Shown: positions 54,521 through 64,000 of the stretch, one piece after another | How the letters are laid out: the number at the start of each line of letters is the position of its first letter | Position numbering within the stretch: the stretch's first letter is position 1 | NCBI RefSeq assembly: GCF_028554725.1 | Contig: NC_071669.1 | Coordinates: 33,222,001 to 33,286,000 of the forward strand | From: Zeugodacus cucurbitae | Taxonomy: Eukaryota; Arthropoda; Insecta; Diptera; Tephritidae | Direction: 5' to 3' | Length of the DNA stretch: 64,000 nt | The notes under the pieces: generated by a model | What the model was told of the DNA's origin: nothing | Database searches by the model: none | What the model saw: the letters and a program-made list of their open reading frames with translations, nothing else | Position numbers and translations under genes: made by a program

Positions 54521-54983
54521 TTGGATTTTTTGGCCATTGGACGTCGGTCGCGTAGAACTCAAAATAGATCAAACGAAAGGGAAAATCAATCGCAAGAACA
54601 GCGAGAACAAGAGATTGCAAATACAAGGGAACGTGTTGCAAGATCGTGTTCAGATCGTAAGCGGACAAGTATTAATCAAAATATTCAAAGGCGTGCCACA
54701 CAAATCTACGTCAATGGTGCTGGATTTAGATATAATCACGCAATTGATTACAGTTTGCATAAGTTTGTGGTGAATGGTGGAATGAACAAAGTATGCCAAC
54801 ATTGTAATGCACTGAAATATCATAATGAAACACCTGGAATGTGTTGCGCCAGTGGCAAAGTAAGATTACCCGAATTACAATACCCACCGGAACCATTGAC
54901 AACATTAATTTTAGGAATAACGCCGCAATGGAAAATTTTTTTTGATAATATCCAAATGTATAATTCGTGCTTAAAAATGACAT
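54521..54983 (+). pseudogene. Helitron Rep/helicase N-terminal segment (copy 2)
   Basis: Same as 49464-49926, with one visible change (GITPQW versus GTTPQW). CQHCNALKYHNETPGMCC is intact. Interrupted at 54984 by RTE sequence. Confidence 0.75.
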
Positions 54984-55926
54984 TGGATTTCGGCGACGAC
55001 AAAAAACAAGCTGGTACGATGAGGAATGCCGTCTCGCAGCGGATAGAAAACAGACTGGCTACCTCGCAACGTTGCAAACAACCACAACACGTGCGGGATG
55101 GGATAGATACCGAGAGCTGAAGAGGGAAGCGAGACGCATCTGCAGACAAAAAAAGAAAGATGCCGAAATGCGTGAGTACGAAGAGCTTGAGAAGCTGGCA
55201 GACAGAGGTAATGCTTGAAAATTTTATGAAAAAATGAAACGACTTAACGAAGGTTTCGAGACCGGAGCATCCACATGTAGAGACCAAGATGGTAATCTGG
55301 TAACCGATGTCCAGGGCATACTGGGATTATGGAGGGAACACATCTCCGACCTGCTGAATGGCAGTAAAAGTACAACACCAGGAGATGGACCCGAACCCGA
55401 TTCCCCAATCGATGACGATGGAACAGATGTTCCATTACCCGACCATGAAGAAATTCGAATAGCAATTAGCCGCCTGATGAACAACAAAGCGGCAGTGGCC
55501 GATAGATTACCGGTTGAGCTATTCAAATACGGCGGCGAAGAACTGATAAGGTGCATGCATCAGCTTCTTTGCAAAATATGGTCGGAAGAAAGCATGCCTG
55601 ACGATTGGAATCTTAGTGTGCTCTGCCCAATCCATAAAAAGGGAGATCCCACAAACTGTGCCAATTACCATGGGATAAGCCTCCTAAATATCGCCTATAA
55701 GGTTCTATCGAGCGTACTGTGTGAAAGACTTAAGCCCATCGTCAACAAACTGATTGACTCACTATCGTAAGACTTCTTTAACTTGATGTTGGGAAAAATA
55801 ATACGAGCTGCAGAGCTAAATAGAGAAGGTACAATCTTCTACAAGAGTGTACAACTCCTGGGGTACGCCGATGATATTGATATCATCGGAAGCAACAACC
55901 GTGCCGTTTGTTCTGCTTTGTTTTTT
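54984..55926 (+). pseudogene. RTE-like LINE fragment inside Helitron copy 2
   Basis: Counterpart of 49927-50869 with the same internal deletion (near 55757) and the same truncated end after the T-run. Small differences include ATSQRC versus ATSERC and KKKDAEM versus KKKEAEM. Shared breakpoints show it was duplicated as part of the composite. Confidence 0.8.
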
Positions 55927-56493
55927 TTTCCTACAGAACGTGAAGTCAATAAAAATGTCAGCGCTATGAACTATTATGCACATAGAATTATGATACGACA
56001 AAATCAGGAAAATCATTTTTTGAAATGTCGGAGACTCTTTCATCAATATGTCGTGGACATGTATGCAAAGATAGAAACAGGGCGTTTGAACTTTATTCGA
56101 TTCAATCAATGGAAGTTGCGATCAGAGGAGTATATACATCTCCGCGATGCAATCAATAATGATGGAAATGTTGACAATGTTAATTCGCCATGATGAAAGA
56201 TGGGAAATGCATGAAGCGCTATCCCAGAGATTTGATTTCCGAGACAATTAATGGAAATGATGGTTACCCATTGTATCGCCGACGCTCAACAGATGATAAT
56301 GGCAAATCAATCAATCTACGAGTCAATAATCAAGATGGGAAGGTATATCGGTAGCAATGAGGCAGTTTGAAGAATATTATCGTTCCTAATTCATGATCGA
56401 AATCCAGTTATGCATTTGTCAGTACGTTTGGAAATTGGACAACGTGTATATTTCACAGTTGATACTGCACAGCAAATTGCAGATAGGGATGCA
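55927..56493 (+). pseudogene. Helitron Rep-domain remnants (copy 2)
   Basis: Same three blocks and the same two deletions as copy 1, with the same TGA after NEAV. One substitution gives NQWKLRSEE instead of NQWELRSEE. Confidence 0.7.
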
Positions 56494-58410
56494 AACATCG
56501 TAAAATGAAGCATCAATGGTTCGATGTATCGATGTTTCTTCAAAACCCATCGAAATCAGAAACATCAGCCATTAAAACATGGATACATCGAAACATCGAT
56601 GTATTTTTGAACTTTTTTAACTTATTTTAAATTTAGTGTGAAAAGCTAAGGGATACAGAAGCAGAAGAATATATATATATATTTGGCGTAGGAACCGCTT
56701 TAAGCGATTATAGCCGAATCCACCAGAGCGCGCCACTCATTCCTCCTTTTTGCTTTTTGGCGCCAACTGGAAACATCAAGTGAAGCCAGGTCACTTTCCA
56801 CTTGATCCTTCCATCGGAGTGGAGGTCGTCCTCTTTCGCGGCTTCCTCCAGCGGGTACTGCATCGAATACTTTTAGAGCTGAAGTGTTTTCTTCCATCCG
56901 TACAACATGACCTAACCAGCGTAGCCGCTGTCCTTTTATTCGCTGAACTATGTCAATGTCGTCGTATAAATCGTACAGCTCATCGTTCCATCGTCTGCGG
57001 TATTCGCCGTTGCCAATGTTTAGAGGTCCATAAATCTTGCGCAAAATCTTTCTCTCGAAAACCCCAAGAGTCGTCTCATCGGATGTTGTCATCGTCCACG
57101 CTTCAGCGCCATACATCAGGACGGGAATAATGAGCGACTTATAGAGTTTGATTTTGGTTCGTCGAGAGAGGACTTTACTTTTCAATTGCCTACTCAGTCC
57201 AAAGTAGCACCTGTTGGCAAGAGTGATTCTGCGTTGGATTTCAAGGCTGACATTGTTGGTGTTGTTAATGCTGGTTCCCAGATAAACGAAATTATCTACA
57301 ACTTCAAAGTTATGACTGTCAACAGTGACGTGGGAGCCAAGACGCGAGTGCGCTGACTGTTTGTTTGATGACAGGAGATATTTCGTCTTGTTCTCATTCA
57401 CCACCAGACCCATACGCTTCGCTTCTTTATCCAGTCTGGAAAACGCAGAACAAACGGCGAGGTTGTTGCTTCCGATGATATCAATATCATCGGCATACGC
57501 CAGGAGCTGTACACTCTTGTAGAAGATTGTACCCTCTAAAGAATAAATAAATGAAATGTAGTACGCCTTAAGTTGATATATTTTATTTCACTTAGCATTA
57601 CGTGTCTGTTAAAGTTTTTTCACAATATATGTATATCAGAATTTCAAAACAACGATATGGAAAATTTTTTCACTGTCATTTCTTTTCGATTTCACTTCTG
57701 CGTGATAGTTGCCCTGTGCTTAGAAAACAGTCGTTCACTCGGCACTGAAGAGGCTACAATGTCTAAATATTAATAAGCCTATTTATACAACTCCGGAAAC
57801 ACAGTATTCATGTCAACCTAAACTCTATTGGCTTCTGATTGGTAGGGGTAGCAGCCGAGATACACTTTCTCTTCAACCTGCCTGTCCCTGTAATTGTAGA
57901 TAAATTTGGCAGCTTACATTTCACCTTTTGGTGGACCAAATTTTTATTCTGGTTCCAAACATCAAACGAGTATTCTGTTTCACACTCATCCGAAGATTGC
58001 GTTGTATCAGCGCGATTAATTTTCGATGAAACAAAACAAAAGTATTTCCTTTAGTCCTAGCATCTTTAAAATGAAGTAATTTGAATCTCTGATCAAACGC
58101 AGTAGCCTACGCCAGAATTATGTAAATTGTATAAATAAATCATAAAAGTAACAGCAGGTCCAAGCGCACATTCCCTTAACGAATTCTCCGTATTTTACAA
58201 AAATCTAATTCCAATATAATAAAGCGTATCCAAATAGGGGGTTAATACCCGAAAAAGTGTGAAGGTGTGAAGTAAAATTTTTATATAAAACATCGTTAAA
58301 AGTGACATCGATTCATCGATGTTTTTAGATTTGAGTCATCGATGGCTAACATCGATGCTTTTTGACGAAAACATCTTATTTGCGTCTATTATTGATTCAT
58401 GTTCGTGAAA
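56494..58410. mobile_element. Insert with ATCGATG-rich ends (copy 2)
   Basis: Counterpart of 51437-53350 with the same ATCGATG-rich edges (56515-56620 and 58294-58367). One AAGT-type indel near 58073 changes the offset from 5057 to 5060. Confidence 0.35.
56681..57536 (-). pseudogene. RTE-like LINE, antisense, 5' truncated (copy 2)
   Basis: Counterpart of 51624-52479 with an uninterrupted 237-codon C-terminal frame (56700-57413). Differences are single bases, for example near 57027 (GAGGTCCAT versus GAGGACCAT). Confidence 0.85.
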
Positions 58411-58419
58411 CACTTGAAA

Positions 58420-59522
58420 TGAGGCATTGATTATCATTGAAGATATTTGTTTGATAATTGCAAATAAAGCATTGACACAATTGGGTTTGCCAGCTCCAAA
58501 TCGACCAATACATGATGCATTCAATCAAGAAATAAATCGTGAAAAACAATATGATTTGAATGAGTTGACCACATTTATAAACTTGAATTTTCGTAAATTG
58601 AATCCAGAACAGAGACACGCATATGATACCATAATGGAATCAGTACGAAACGAAACTGGAGGAATGTTTTTTTAGACGCTCCAGGAGGAACTGGCAAAAC
58701 ATTTTTGATTTCCTTGCTATTAGCGACTATAAGATCACAGAGTAATATCGCATTGGCACTTGCATCGTCTGGAATAGCAGCGACGTTATTAGATGGTGGT
58801 CGGAAAGCCCATTCTGCACTTAAATTACCACTGAATATGAATGTAAATGAAAATCCCACCTGTAATGTTTCCAAAAATTCGGAAATGGGCAAAGTCTTGC
58901 AACAATGTAAATTAATAGTGTGGGATGAATATACAATGGCCCATAAGAAATCAGTGGAACCGTTAGACAGGACATTGCAAGTCTTGCTTATTAATGATCA
59001 ACAGATATTTGATGGCGCTTTAATTCTGTTGGCTGGTGATTTTCGTCAGACATTGCCTTTGATTCCCCGTTCAACACCAGCAGATGAATTAAAAGCATGT
59101 TAAAAGTCAACTTATTTATGGAGACATGTACAAATATTCAATTTGACTAAAAATGTGCGAGTATAAATTAAAAACGATACATCGGCCGACATATTTTCAA
59201 GGCAACTGTTGGCAATAGGCAATGGTCAACTTGCTGTTGCTCGTGAAACTGGCTTAATCACTTTACCAGATAACTTTTGTAATATTGCACCGACAAAAGA
59301 GGAATTGGTGTCAAGTGTTTTTCCAAATATCGCAATCATAATTGGTTAGCTGAAAGAGCTATACTGGCCGCTAAAAATAAAAATGAATGCAGACATTTTA
59401 ACCCATGTTCCTGGCGAGGTTGTAACATATCAATCAGTTGACACGGTTACGAATCAAGACGACGCTGTTAATTATCCGACAGAATTTTTGAATTCATTGG
59501 ATTTACCCGGATTTCCACCTTA
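58420..59522 (+). pseudogene. Helitron Pif1-like helicase domain, frameshifted
   Basis: SF1 helicase of the Helitron protein: NEALIIIEDICLIIANKALT, LNPEQRHAYDTIMESV, then Walker A (DAPGGTGKT, near 58677-58703) after an extra T in a T-run at 58670 that shifts the frame. The second frame (58680-59102) has LALASSGIAATLL, a Walker B-like LIVWDEYTMAHK and LLAGDFRQTLPLIPR. A TAA at 59101 interrupts before STYLWRHVQIFNLTKNVRV. Later pieces up to TYQSVDTVTNQDDAVNYPTE and LNSLDLPGFPP (59522) lie in shifted frames. The last helicase motifs and the element 3' end are missing. It is recognisable but dead. Confidence 0.85.
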
Positions 59523-60730
59523 TCGTTTTTTATTATACGGAAATAGCTTTTAAAACTATATGAATGTATACAAAATATAGTAAACAAATAACAGTATTAT
59601 AATTTTTAACTTACCTCACAAGCTGAAGATCCGAAGGATTGGGTCGATGTCTAATTTGCCGTCGAACTGATGCGACATTCGAGCTTTCAACCCGAATCAT
59701 GAAAAATAATTCATAACTACTCAATATAGTTTTTTTATTTTAATTCAAATAAATTATTTTTGCTCACGTATTTGTATTTTTAACTGCACAAATTGTCACT
59801 CACATTTGAACAATGCTGTCAAGTACTTTCAAAATAATTGTCAAAAATGTCAACTCAGGGCTGTTATCTGCGTATTCTAGGCTACTGAGACAAATAGCCT
59901 TTCATAATATGAAATTTATTTTCTGTAGGCAAGGCAACAAAACTGGCGACTATTCTCCAGTTGTACACAATTTGGATAAATGGCTTTAGAATCACTAAAG
60001 GCTCTTAGAACCTCATCGATGATAGTGAAAGAATGCTTGATGTTATTAGTGACACTAACATCATATTTCACGATAAAATGCTTGAAGCTTGATTCGATTC
60101 ATATAATTAACCAGCTTCTAAATTTTAGAAGAAAGTTTGAAACAATACTTTGAAGTAATTTTAATAAAAGTGTAAATAAATATTAAAATGGAGATAAGTC
60201 TTTATATAAATTCAAACGACGAAGATGTTATGGCCAAACTTGATATGCTGCAAAATACAAATTCGTGATCATTCGAATCCATTGGAATTTCCAGGCACAA
60301 TGTATGCCAATGTTGTAGTGGATATAGTTATTTTTGTATAAATAAGGATTTTTTTGTTGTTTTTTACTGAATTAGATGAAGGAACATTTCCACAAAAATG
60401 TGCGAGCTATGGCAGTATTTTATATATCTAAATTATACAGAACTATCTTTTTCCTTGCTGTCGGAAATTATCACAGATTCAGTGAATATGATTTTAACGT
60501 TAGAGTAGTATGTTCTATCGATGCTGCTTCCGAATTGCGTCTTGCCTTGCACAGCTTCGGGTTCCAGAAATCCCCACTTACTGAATTTATCCATCAATTC
60601 AACCAGTTTTTCAAATTCTTGTTGATTTTGATTACAACAACCCTTGTTTTTAATATGTATGTAAAAATTTCATATAAATAGTGTTATAAATTATTTAATG
60701 TATTTTATTTACCCGCCTTTCATTTTATGT
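59523..60730. other. Unassigned AT-rich DNA
   Basis: No supportable gene. A 101-codon + frame (60376-60681) with hydrophobic C-terminus has no recognised motif. The sequence after 59523 diverges abruptly from Helitron, so this is flank or another insert. Confidence 0.5.
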
Positions 60731-61153
60731 TTTTGGCTGTGTAAACCGACGTTAAGCAACACCAAAAGAAACATCAAAGTCAGGTTTGAGAAGGACCTCT
60801 CCGAGCCGTCCGATACCGAACGAGGTTTCAGACTTGGAGACTCACCATCGTCCGACTTCTTTAACCTGTTGCTGGAAAAAATACGCGCTGCATAACTAAA
60901 TAGAGAAGATACAATATTCTATAAAAGAGAATAGTTGCTGGCGTACGCCGATGATATTGATATCATCGGATATAACAACTCTGCCATTTTTTCTGCTTTT
61001 TCAAGACTGGATAAAGAAGCGAAGCGAATGGGTCTGTTAGTGAATGAATAAAAGACGAAATATGTCCTGTCATCAAACAAACAGTCAGTGCATTCGCGTA
61101 TTGGCTCCCACGTCACTGTTGACAGTCATAACTTTGAAGTTCTAGATAATTTT
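60731..61153 (+). pseudogene. RTE-like RT palm fragment, heavily decayed
   Basis: About 420 bp matching the region from LTLSNTK.. through DLSEPSDTERGFRLGDSPSS, the YADDIDII box (as nucleotide match GCGTACGCCGATGATATTGA at 60941) to SHNFEVLDNF. Several stops and shifts are present, and both ends are lost. Confidence 0.75.
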
Positions 61154-61712
61154 ACTTTTGCTGTTATCATCTCGAAAACTGTATTATTTGGAATATACAT
61201 AAATATAGTTTTCCATTAAAATATCAAGCACGTAAATGCATATAAATAAAAAACAATATTCCTAAATTGTGTTGTTCATATTAACATGAACATACGAAGA
61301 ATTGAAATTAAAATATATTCAGGGTTGTTGTGGAATCTGATAGTTGTCGGAATCAGAATTCAAACCGACAAAAAATTCTGGTTCGTGTCATGAACTCTGA
61401 TATTATTGGTTTGATGTTCGAATCAGAAATTCTATTGATTTTAGGTGTCATGGAAACCAATTTTATCGGTTGAACTATCAGAAACAAACCAAGAGCTTTA
61501 GGGCTGACAGATTTGAGACAAATTTATTTTGATTTGCCGTTAAAACGCTTTGGAAAAAAAATAATTATTATTAAAAAATAAGATAAGAACGCTAAATGAC
61601 GTAATTATTGAATTCAGCGGAAAAAAATAAAATATTCTAAGAATTTTACAAAATAAGTAATTCAGATTAGATCATGGAAATATCTAACTTTTTATATAAA
61701 AGTTAAACAATA
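61154..61712. other. Unassigned AT-rich spacer
   Basis: Contains a loose cluster of AATCAGAA/TTCTGATT-like motifs (61330-61500), and nothing recognisable as a gene. Confidence 0.45.
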
Positions 61713-61714
61713 TA

Positions 61715-61925
61715 AAGTGGAACTTCCATAACTCGAAGATCTCCATTACTTGAACTTTTAAATTGGCAATAGCGTTTAAAAATCAAATTTCATACAAATT
61801 TCCTTCCATAACTCGAAGTTCTCCATAACTCGAACTCTTGAAGTGGCATTGAAAGGCAATTCCATACAAATTTCCTCGAAGTTTTTTTGTGGATTATGGT
61901 GATTTGAGTTAGAGAAGTTCCACTG
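61715..61925. mobile_element. Tigger/pogo-type MITE, 211 bp
   Basis: Ends AAGTGGAACTTCCATAACTC and the inverted GAGTTAGAGAAGTTCCACTG, with TA flanking both sides (61713-61714, 61926-61927). CAGTGGAACTTCTCTAACTCGAA-type ends are characteristic of pogo/Tigger elements. CCATAACTCGAAG occurs twice internally (61737, 61806). No coding capacity. Confidence 0.75.
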
Positions 61926-61927
61926 TA

Positions 61928-62175
61928 TATATACATTTAAATATGTACATATTTATATACTTTACATAAAAATAATTACTATTTTTGACTTCCTTTGAGC
62001 ATAAAGCGAATTACTGTGATTCCTTAAAACTTTCATTTTTTCGCGCTACTTTCATTGCCAAATAAAATAAAAGCTGAAATAACTATAAAATAATAATAAA
62101 TAATTTCTCTTTTTAATTATATTTTTTGGGTTTAATGAATATTTTGAACTAATTATATGATTACAATTTCAACAA
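61928..62175. other. Unassigned AT-rich spacer
   Basis: No recognisable feature. Confidence 0.5.
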
Positions 62176-62421
62176 GTAAGGAAAGGCTAAGTTCGGGTGC
62201 AACCGAACATTTTATACTCTCGCAATTTATTGAAAAAATTTAACCAGTACATATATGCGGAATAAAGCTCACCGTATTTTTGAAAAACCTATAATTAGGT
62301 ATATGGGAGCTAGAAGATACTTTTGAAAAACCTACAATGAGGTATATGGAAATGTTATGACCCGATTTTAATAATTTTTGGAACAGAGACACACTATTAG
62401 AAGAAAACAATTTCCTCTGAA
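62176..62421 (-). repeat. CTCTCGCA-family repeat end, cut by an RTE-like LINE
   Basis: Reads AACAAGTAAGGAAAGGCTAA, GTTCGGGTGCAACCGAACAT, TTTATACTCTCGCAATTTAT and then, reversed, the 3' third of the copy at 26391-27645, including both versions of the ACCTATAATTAGGTATATGG stretch. It ends at TTTCCTCTGAATT, where the (AT)n tail of the next LINE begins. Confidence 0.85.
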
Positions 62422-64000
62422 TTATATATATATATTTGGCGTAGGAACCGCTTTAAGCGATTATAGCCGAATCCACCAGAGCGCGCCACTCATTCCTCCT
62501 TTTTGCTTTTTGGCGCCAACTGGAAACATCAAGTGAAGCCAGGTCACTTTCCACTTGATCCTTCCATCGGAGTGGAGGTCGTCCTCTTTCGCGGCTTCCT
62601 CCAGCGGGTACTGCATCGAATACTTTTAGAGCTGGAGTGTTTTCTTCCATCCGTACAACATGACCTAACCAGCGTAGCCGCTGTCTTTTTATTCGCTGAA
62701 CTATGTCAATGTCGTCGTATAAATCGTACAGCTCATCGTTCTATCGTCTGCGGTATTCGCCGTTGCCAATGTTTAGAGGACCATAAATCTTGCGCAAAAT
62801 CTTTCTCTCGAAAACCCCAAGAGTCGTCTCATCGGATGTTGTCATCGTCCACGCTTCAGCGCCATACATCAGGACGGGAATAATAAGCGACTTATAGAGT
62901 TTGATTTTGGTTCGTCGAGAGAGGACTTTACTTTTCAATTGCCTACTCAGTCCAAAGTAGCACCTGTTGGCAAGAGTGATTCTGCGTTGGATTTCAAGGC
63001 TGACATTGTTGGTGTTGTTAATGCTGGTTCCCAGATAAACGAAATTATCTACAACTTCAAAGTTATGACTGTCAACAGTGACGTGGGAGCCAAGACGCGA
63101 GTGCGCTGACTGTTTGTTTGAAGACAGGAGATATTTCGTCTTGTCCTCATTCACCACCAGACCCATACGCTTCGCTTCTTTATCTAGTCTGGAAAACGCA
63201 GAACAAACGGCGCGGTTGTTGCTTCCGATGATATCAATATCATCGGCATACGCCAGGAGCTGTACACTCTTGTAGAAGATTCTACCCTCTCTATTTAGCT
63301 CTGCAGCTCGTATTATTTTTTCCAGCAATAGATTGAAGAAGTCGCACGATAGTGAGTCACCCTGTCTGAAGCCTCGTTTGGTATCGAACGGCTCGGAGAG
63401 GTCCTTCCCGATCCTGACGGAGCTTTTGGTATTGCTCAACGTCAGCTTACATAGCCGTATTAGTTTTGCAGGGATACCAAATTCAGACATCGCGGCATTC
63501 GTGCTATCGAAGGCAGCTTTAAAATCGATAAAAAGATGGTGAGTATCGATTCTTCTCTCTCGGGTCTTTTCCAAGATTTGGCGCATGGTGAATATCTGGT
63601 CCATGGTAGATTTTCCAGGTCTAAAGCCACACTGATAAGGTCCAATCAGTTCGTTGACGGTGGGCTGTAGTCTTTCACACAATACGCTCGACAAAACCTT
63701 ATATGCGATATTGAGGAGACTTATACCACGGTAGTTGGCGCAGATTGTGGGGTCTCCCTTCTTATGGATTGGGCAGAGCACACTAAGATTCCAATCGTCA
63801 GGCATGCTTTCTTCCGACCATATTCTACAAAGAAGCTGATGCATGCACCTTATCAGTTCTTCGCCGCCGTATTTGAATAGCTCGGCCGGTAATCCATCGG
63901 CCCCCGCCGCTTTGTTGTTCTTCAAGCGGGTAATTGCTATTCGAATTTCTTCATGGTCGGGTAATGGAACATCTATTCCATCGTCATCGATTGGGGAATC
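62422..64000 (-). pseudogene. RTE-like LINE RT, one nonsense codon, extends past the window
   Basis: Minus strand. The frame enters from the window edge (DDDGIDVPLPDHEEIRIAIT) and runs through LKNNKAAGADGLPAELFKYG, GFRPGKSTMDQIF, FIDFKAAFDST, DSLSCDFFNLLLEKIIRAAE, LAYADDIDIIGSNNRA and YGAEAWTMTTSDETTLGVFE to a TAG at 62738-62740 (Trp in the 51-kb copy), then QRLRWLGHVVRMEENTPALK to a normal stop after VDSAIIA at 62453. After FDST about five residues (KRSCLY region) are missing in frame. This is the most intact RT in the window: one nonsense codon in about 500 codons. The 3' end is the (AT)n tail at 62422-62436. The endonuclease would lie beyond 64000. Confidence 0.85.

Larger units (their letters stand above)
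48287..58513. repeat. Tandem duplication of a ~5.1-kb RTE/Helitron composite
   Basis: Unit 1 is 48287-53456 and unit 2 is 53457-58513. The junction joins Helitron sequence ...CCAATACATGATG to RTE sequence ATGTCAGCCTCGAAATCC with 3-bp microhomology (ATG). From the Helitron 5' end onward the offset is 5057 and the two copies differ by scattered substitutions and small indels (for example an 8-bp indel near 49331/54381). Unit 2 lacks 113 bp of RTE sequence just before the Helitron. The RTE parts before the Helitron differ more than the rest. Confidence 0.9.
53908..59522 (+). mobile_element. Helitron, copy 2, with helicase domain
   Basis: Same structure as copy 1: 5' TCTATATATATAAAAATAAG, leader, N-terminal segment 54521-54983, RTE insert 54984-55926, Rep remnants 55927-56493, ATCGATG-rich insert 56494-58410 with antisense RTE 56681-57536. 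Unlike copy 1 it continues into the Pif1-like helicase (58420-59522). It ends abruptly after LNSLDLPGFPP without the Helitron 3' hairpin/CTRR end. Confidence 0.75.

Noticed and set aside
1..64000. tRNA or rRNA genes
   Set aside because: No cloverleaf-like A/B-box pair or conserved rRNA stretch was seen by eye. A covariance-model scan would be decisive.

Overview
The window reads as eukaryotic, intron-bearing-type, AT-rich DNA made almost entirely of transposable elements (TEs). No rRNA, tRNA, CRISPR, operon or convincing host gene was found. The element set suggests a higher fly, probably a tephritid such as Bactrocera or a relative: RTE-like and Jockey-like LINEs, Gypsy/errantivirus remnants, a Helitron, Harbinger, Tc1/mariner and Tigger-type DNA elements, and a dipteran repeat whose ends carry the motif TACTCTCGCA. 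That species assignment is inference from family resemblance. The density of nested, broken and tandemly duplicated elements suggests heterochromatin or a sex-chromosome-like region.

Layout. 1-15.9 kb: three almost identical 4.44-kb tandem units, each holding an RTE-like reverse transcriptase (RT) fragment, a CTCTCGCA-repeat fragment, a Tigger-like helix-turn-helix remnant, an antisense Jockey-like RT fragment, a foldback element and a 2 x 100-bp repeat. The array is flanked by a fourth RT copy whose 5' flank is the same as the window start. 15.9-29 kb: AT-rich DNA with miniature elements (a Harbinger derivative with a recognisable transposase N-terminus, two adjacent TA-flanked MITEs, one Tc1/mariner-like MITE), three CTCTCGCA repeats and the 3' end of an errantivirus-like element. 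29-37 kb: two head-to-tail minus-strand Jockey-clade LINEs, A and B, joined so that the EN-RT ORF of A runs in frame into the Gag ORF of B. A 705-bp tandem duplication copies the 5' end of A. 38-43 kb: another Jockey-like RT fragment, a Gypsy-type gag remnant and an internally deleted third copy (C) of the A/B LINE.

43-49 kb: an RTE-like LINE between 510-bp direct repeats, a DDE transposase tail and a longer degenerate RTE-like LINE that includes its endonuclease. 48.3-59.5 kb: a 5-kb tandem duplication containing a Helitron broken by RTE fragments in both orientations. Only the second unit continues into the Pif1-like helicase. 59.5-64 kb: an RT fragment, a Tigger-type MITE, a CTCTCGCA repeat end and a nearly open minus-strand RTE-like RT that leaves the window.

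The genes do not form a pathway. The window records TE insertion, internal deletion, local tandem duplication and probable gene conversion. Its most unusual products are the Jockey EN-RT-Gag fusion ORF (1,040 codons), the triplicated composite unit and the duplicated Helitron/RTE chimera.
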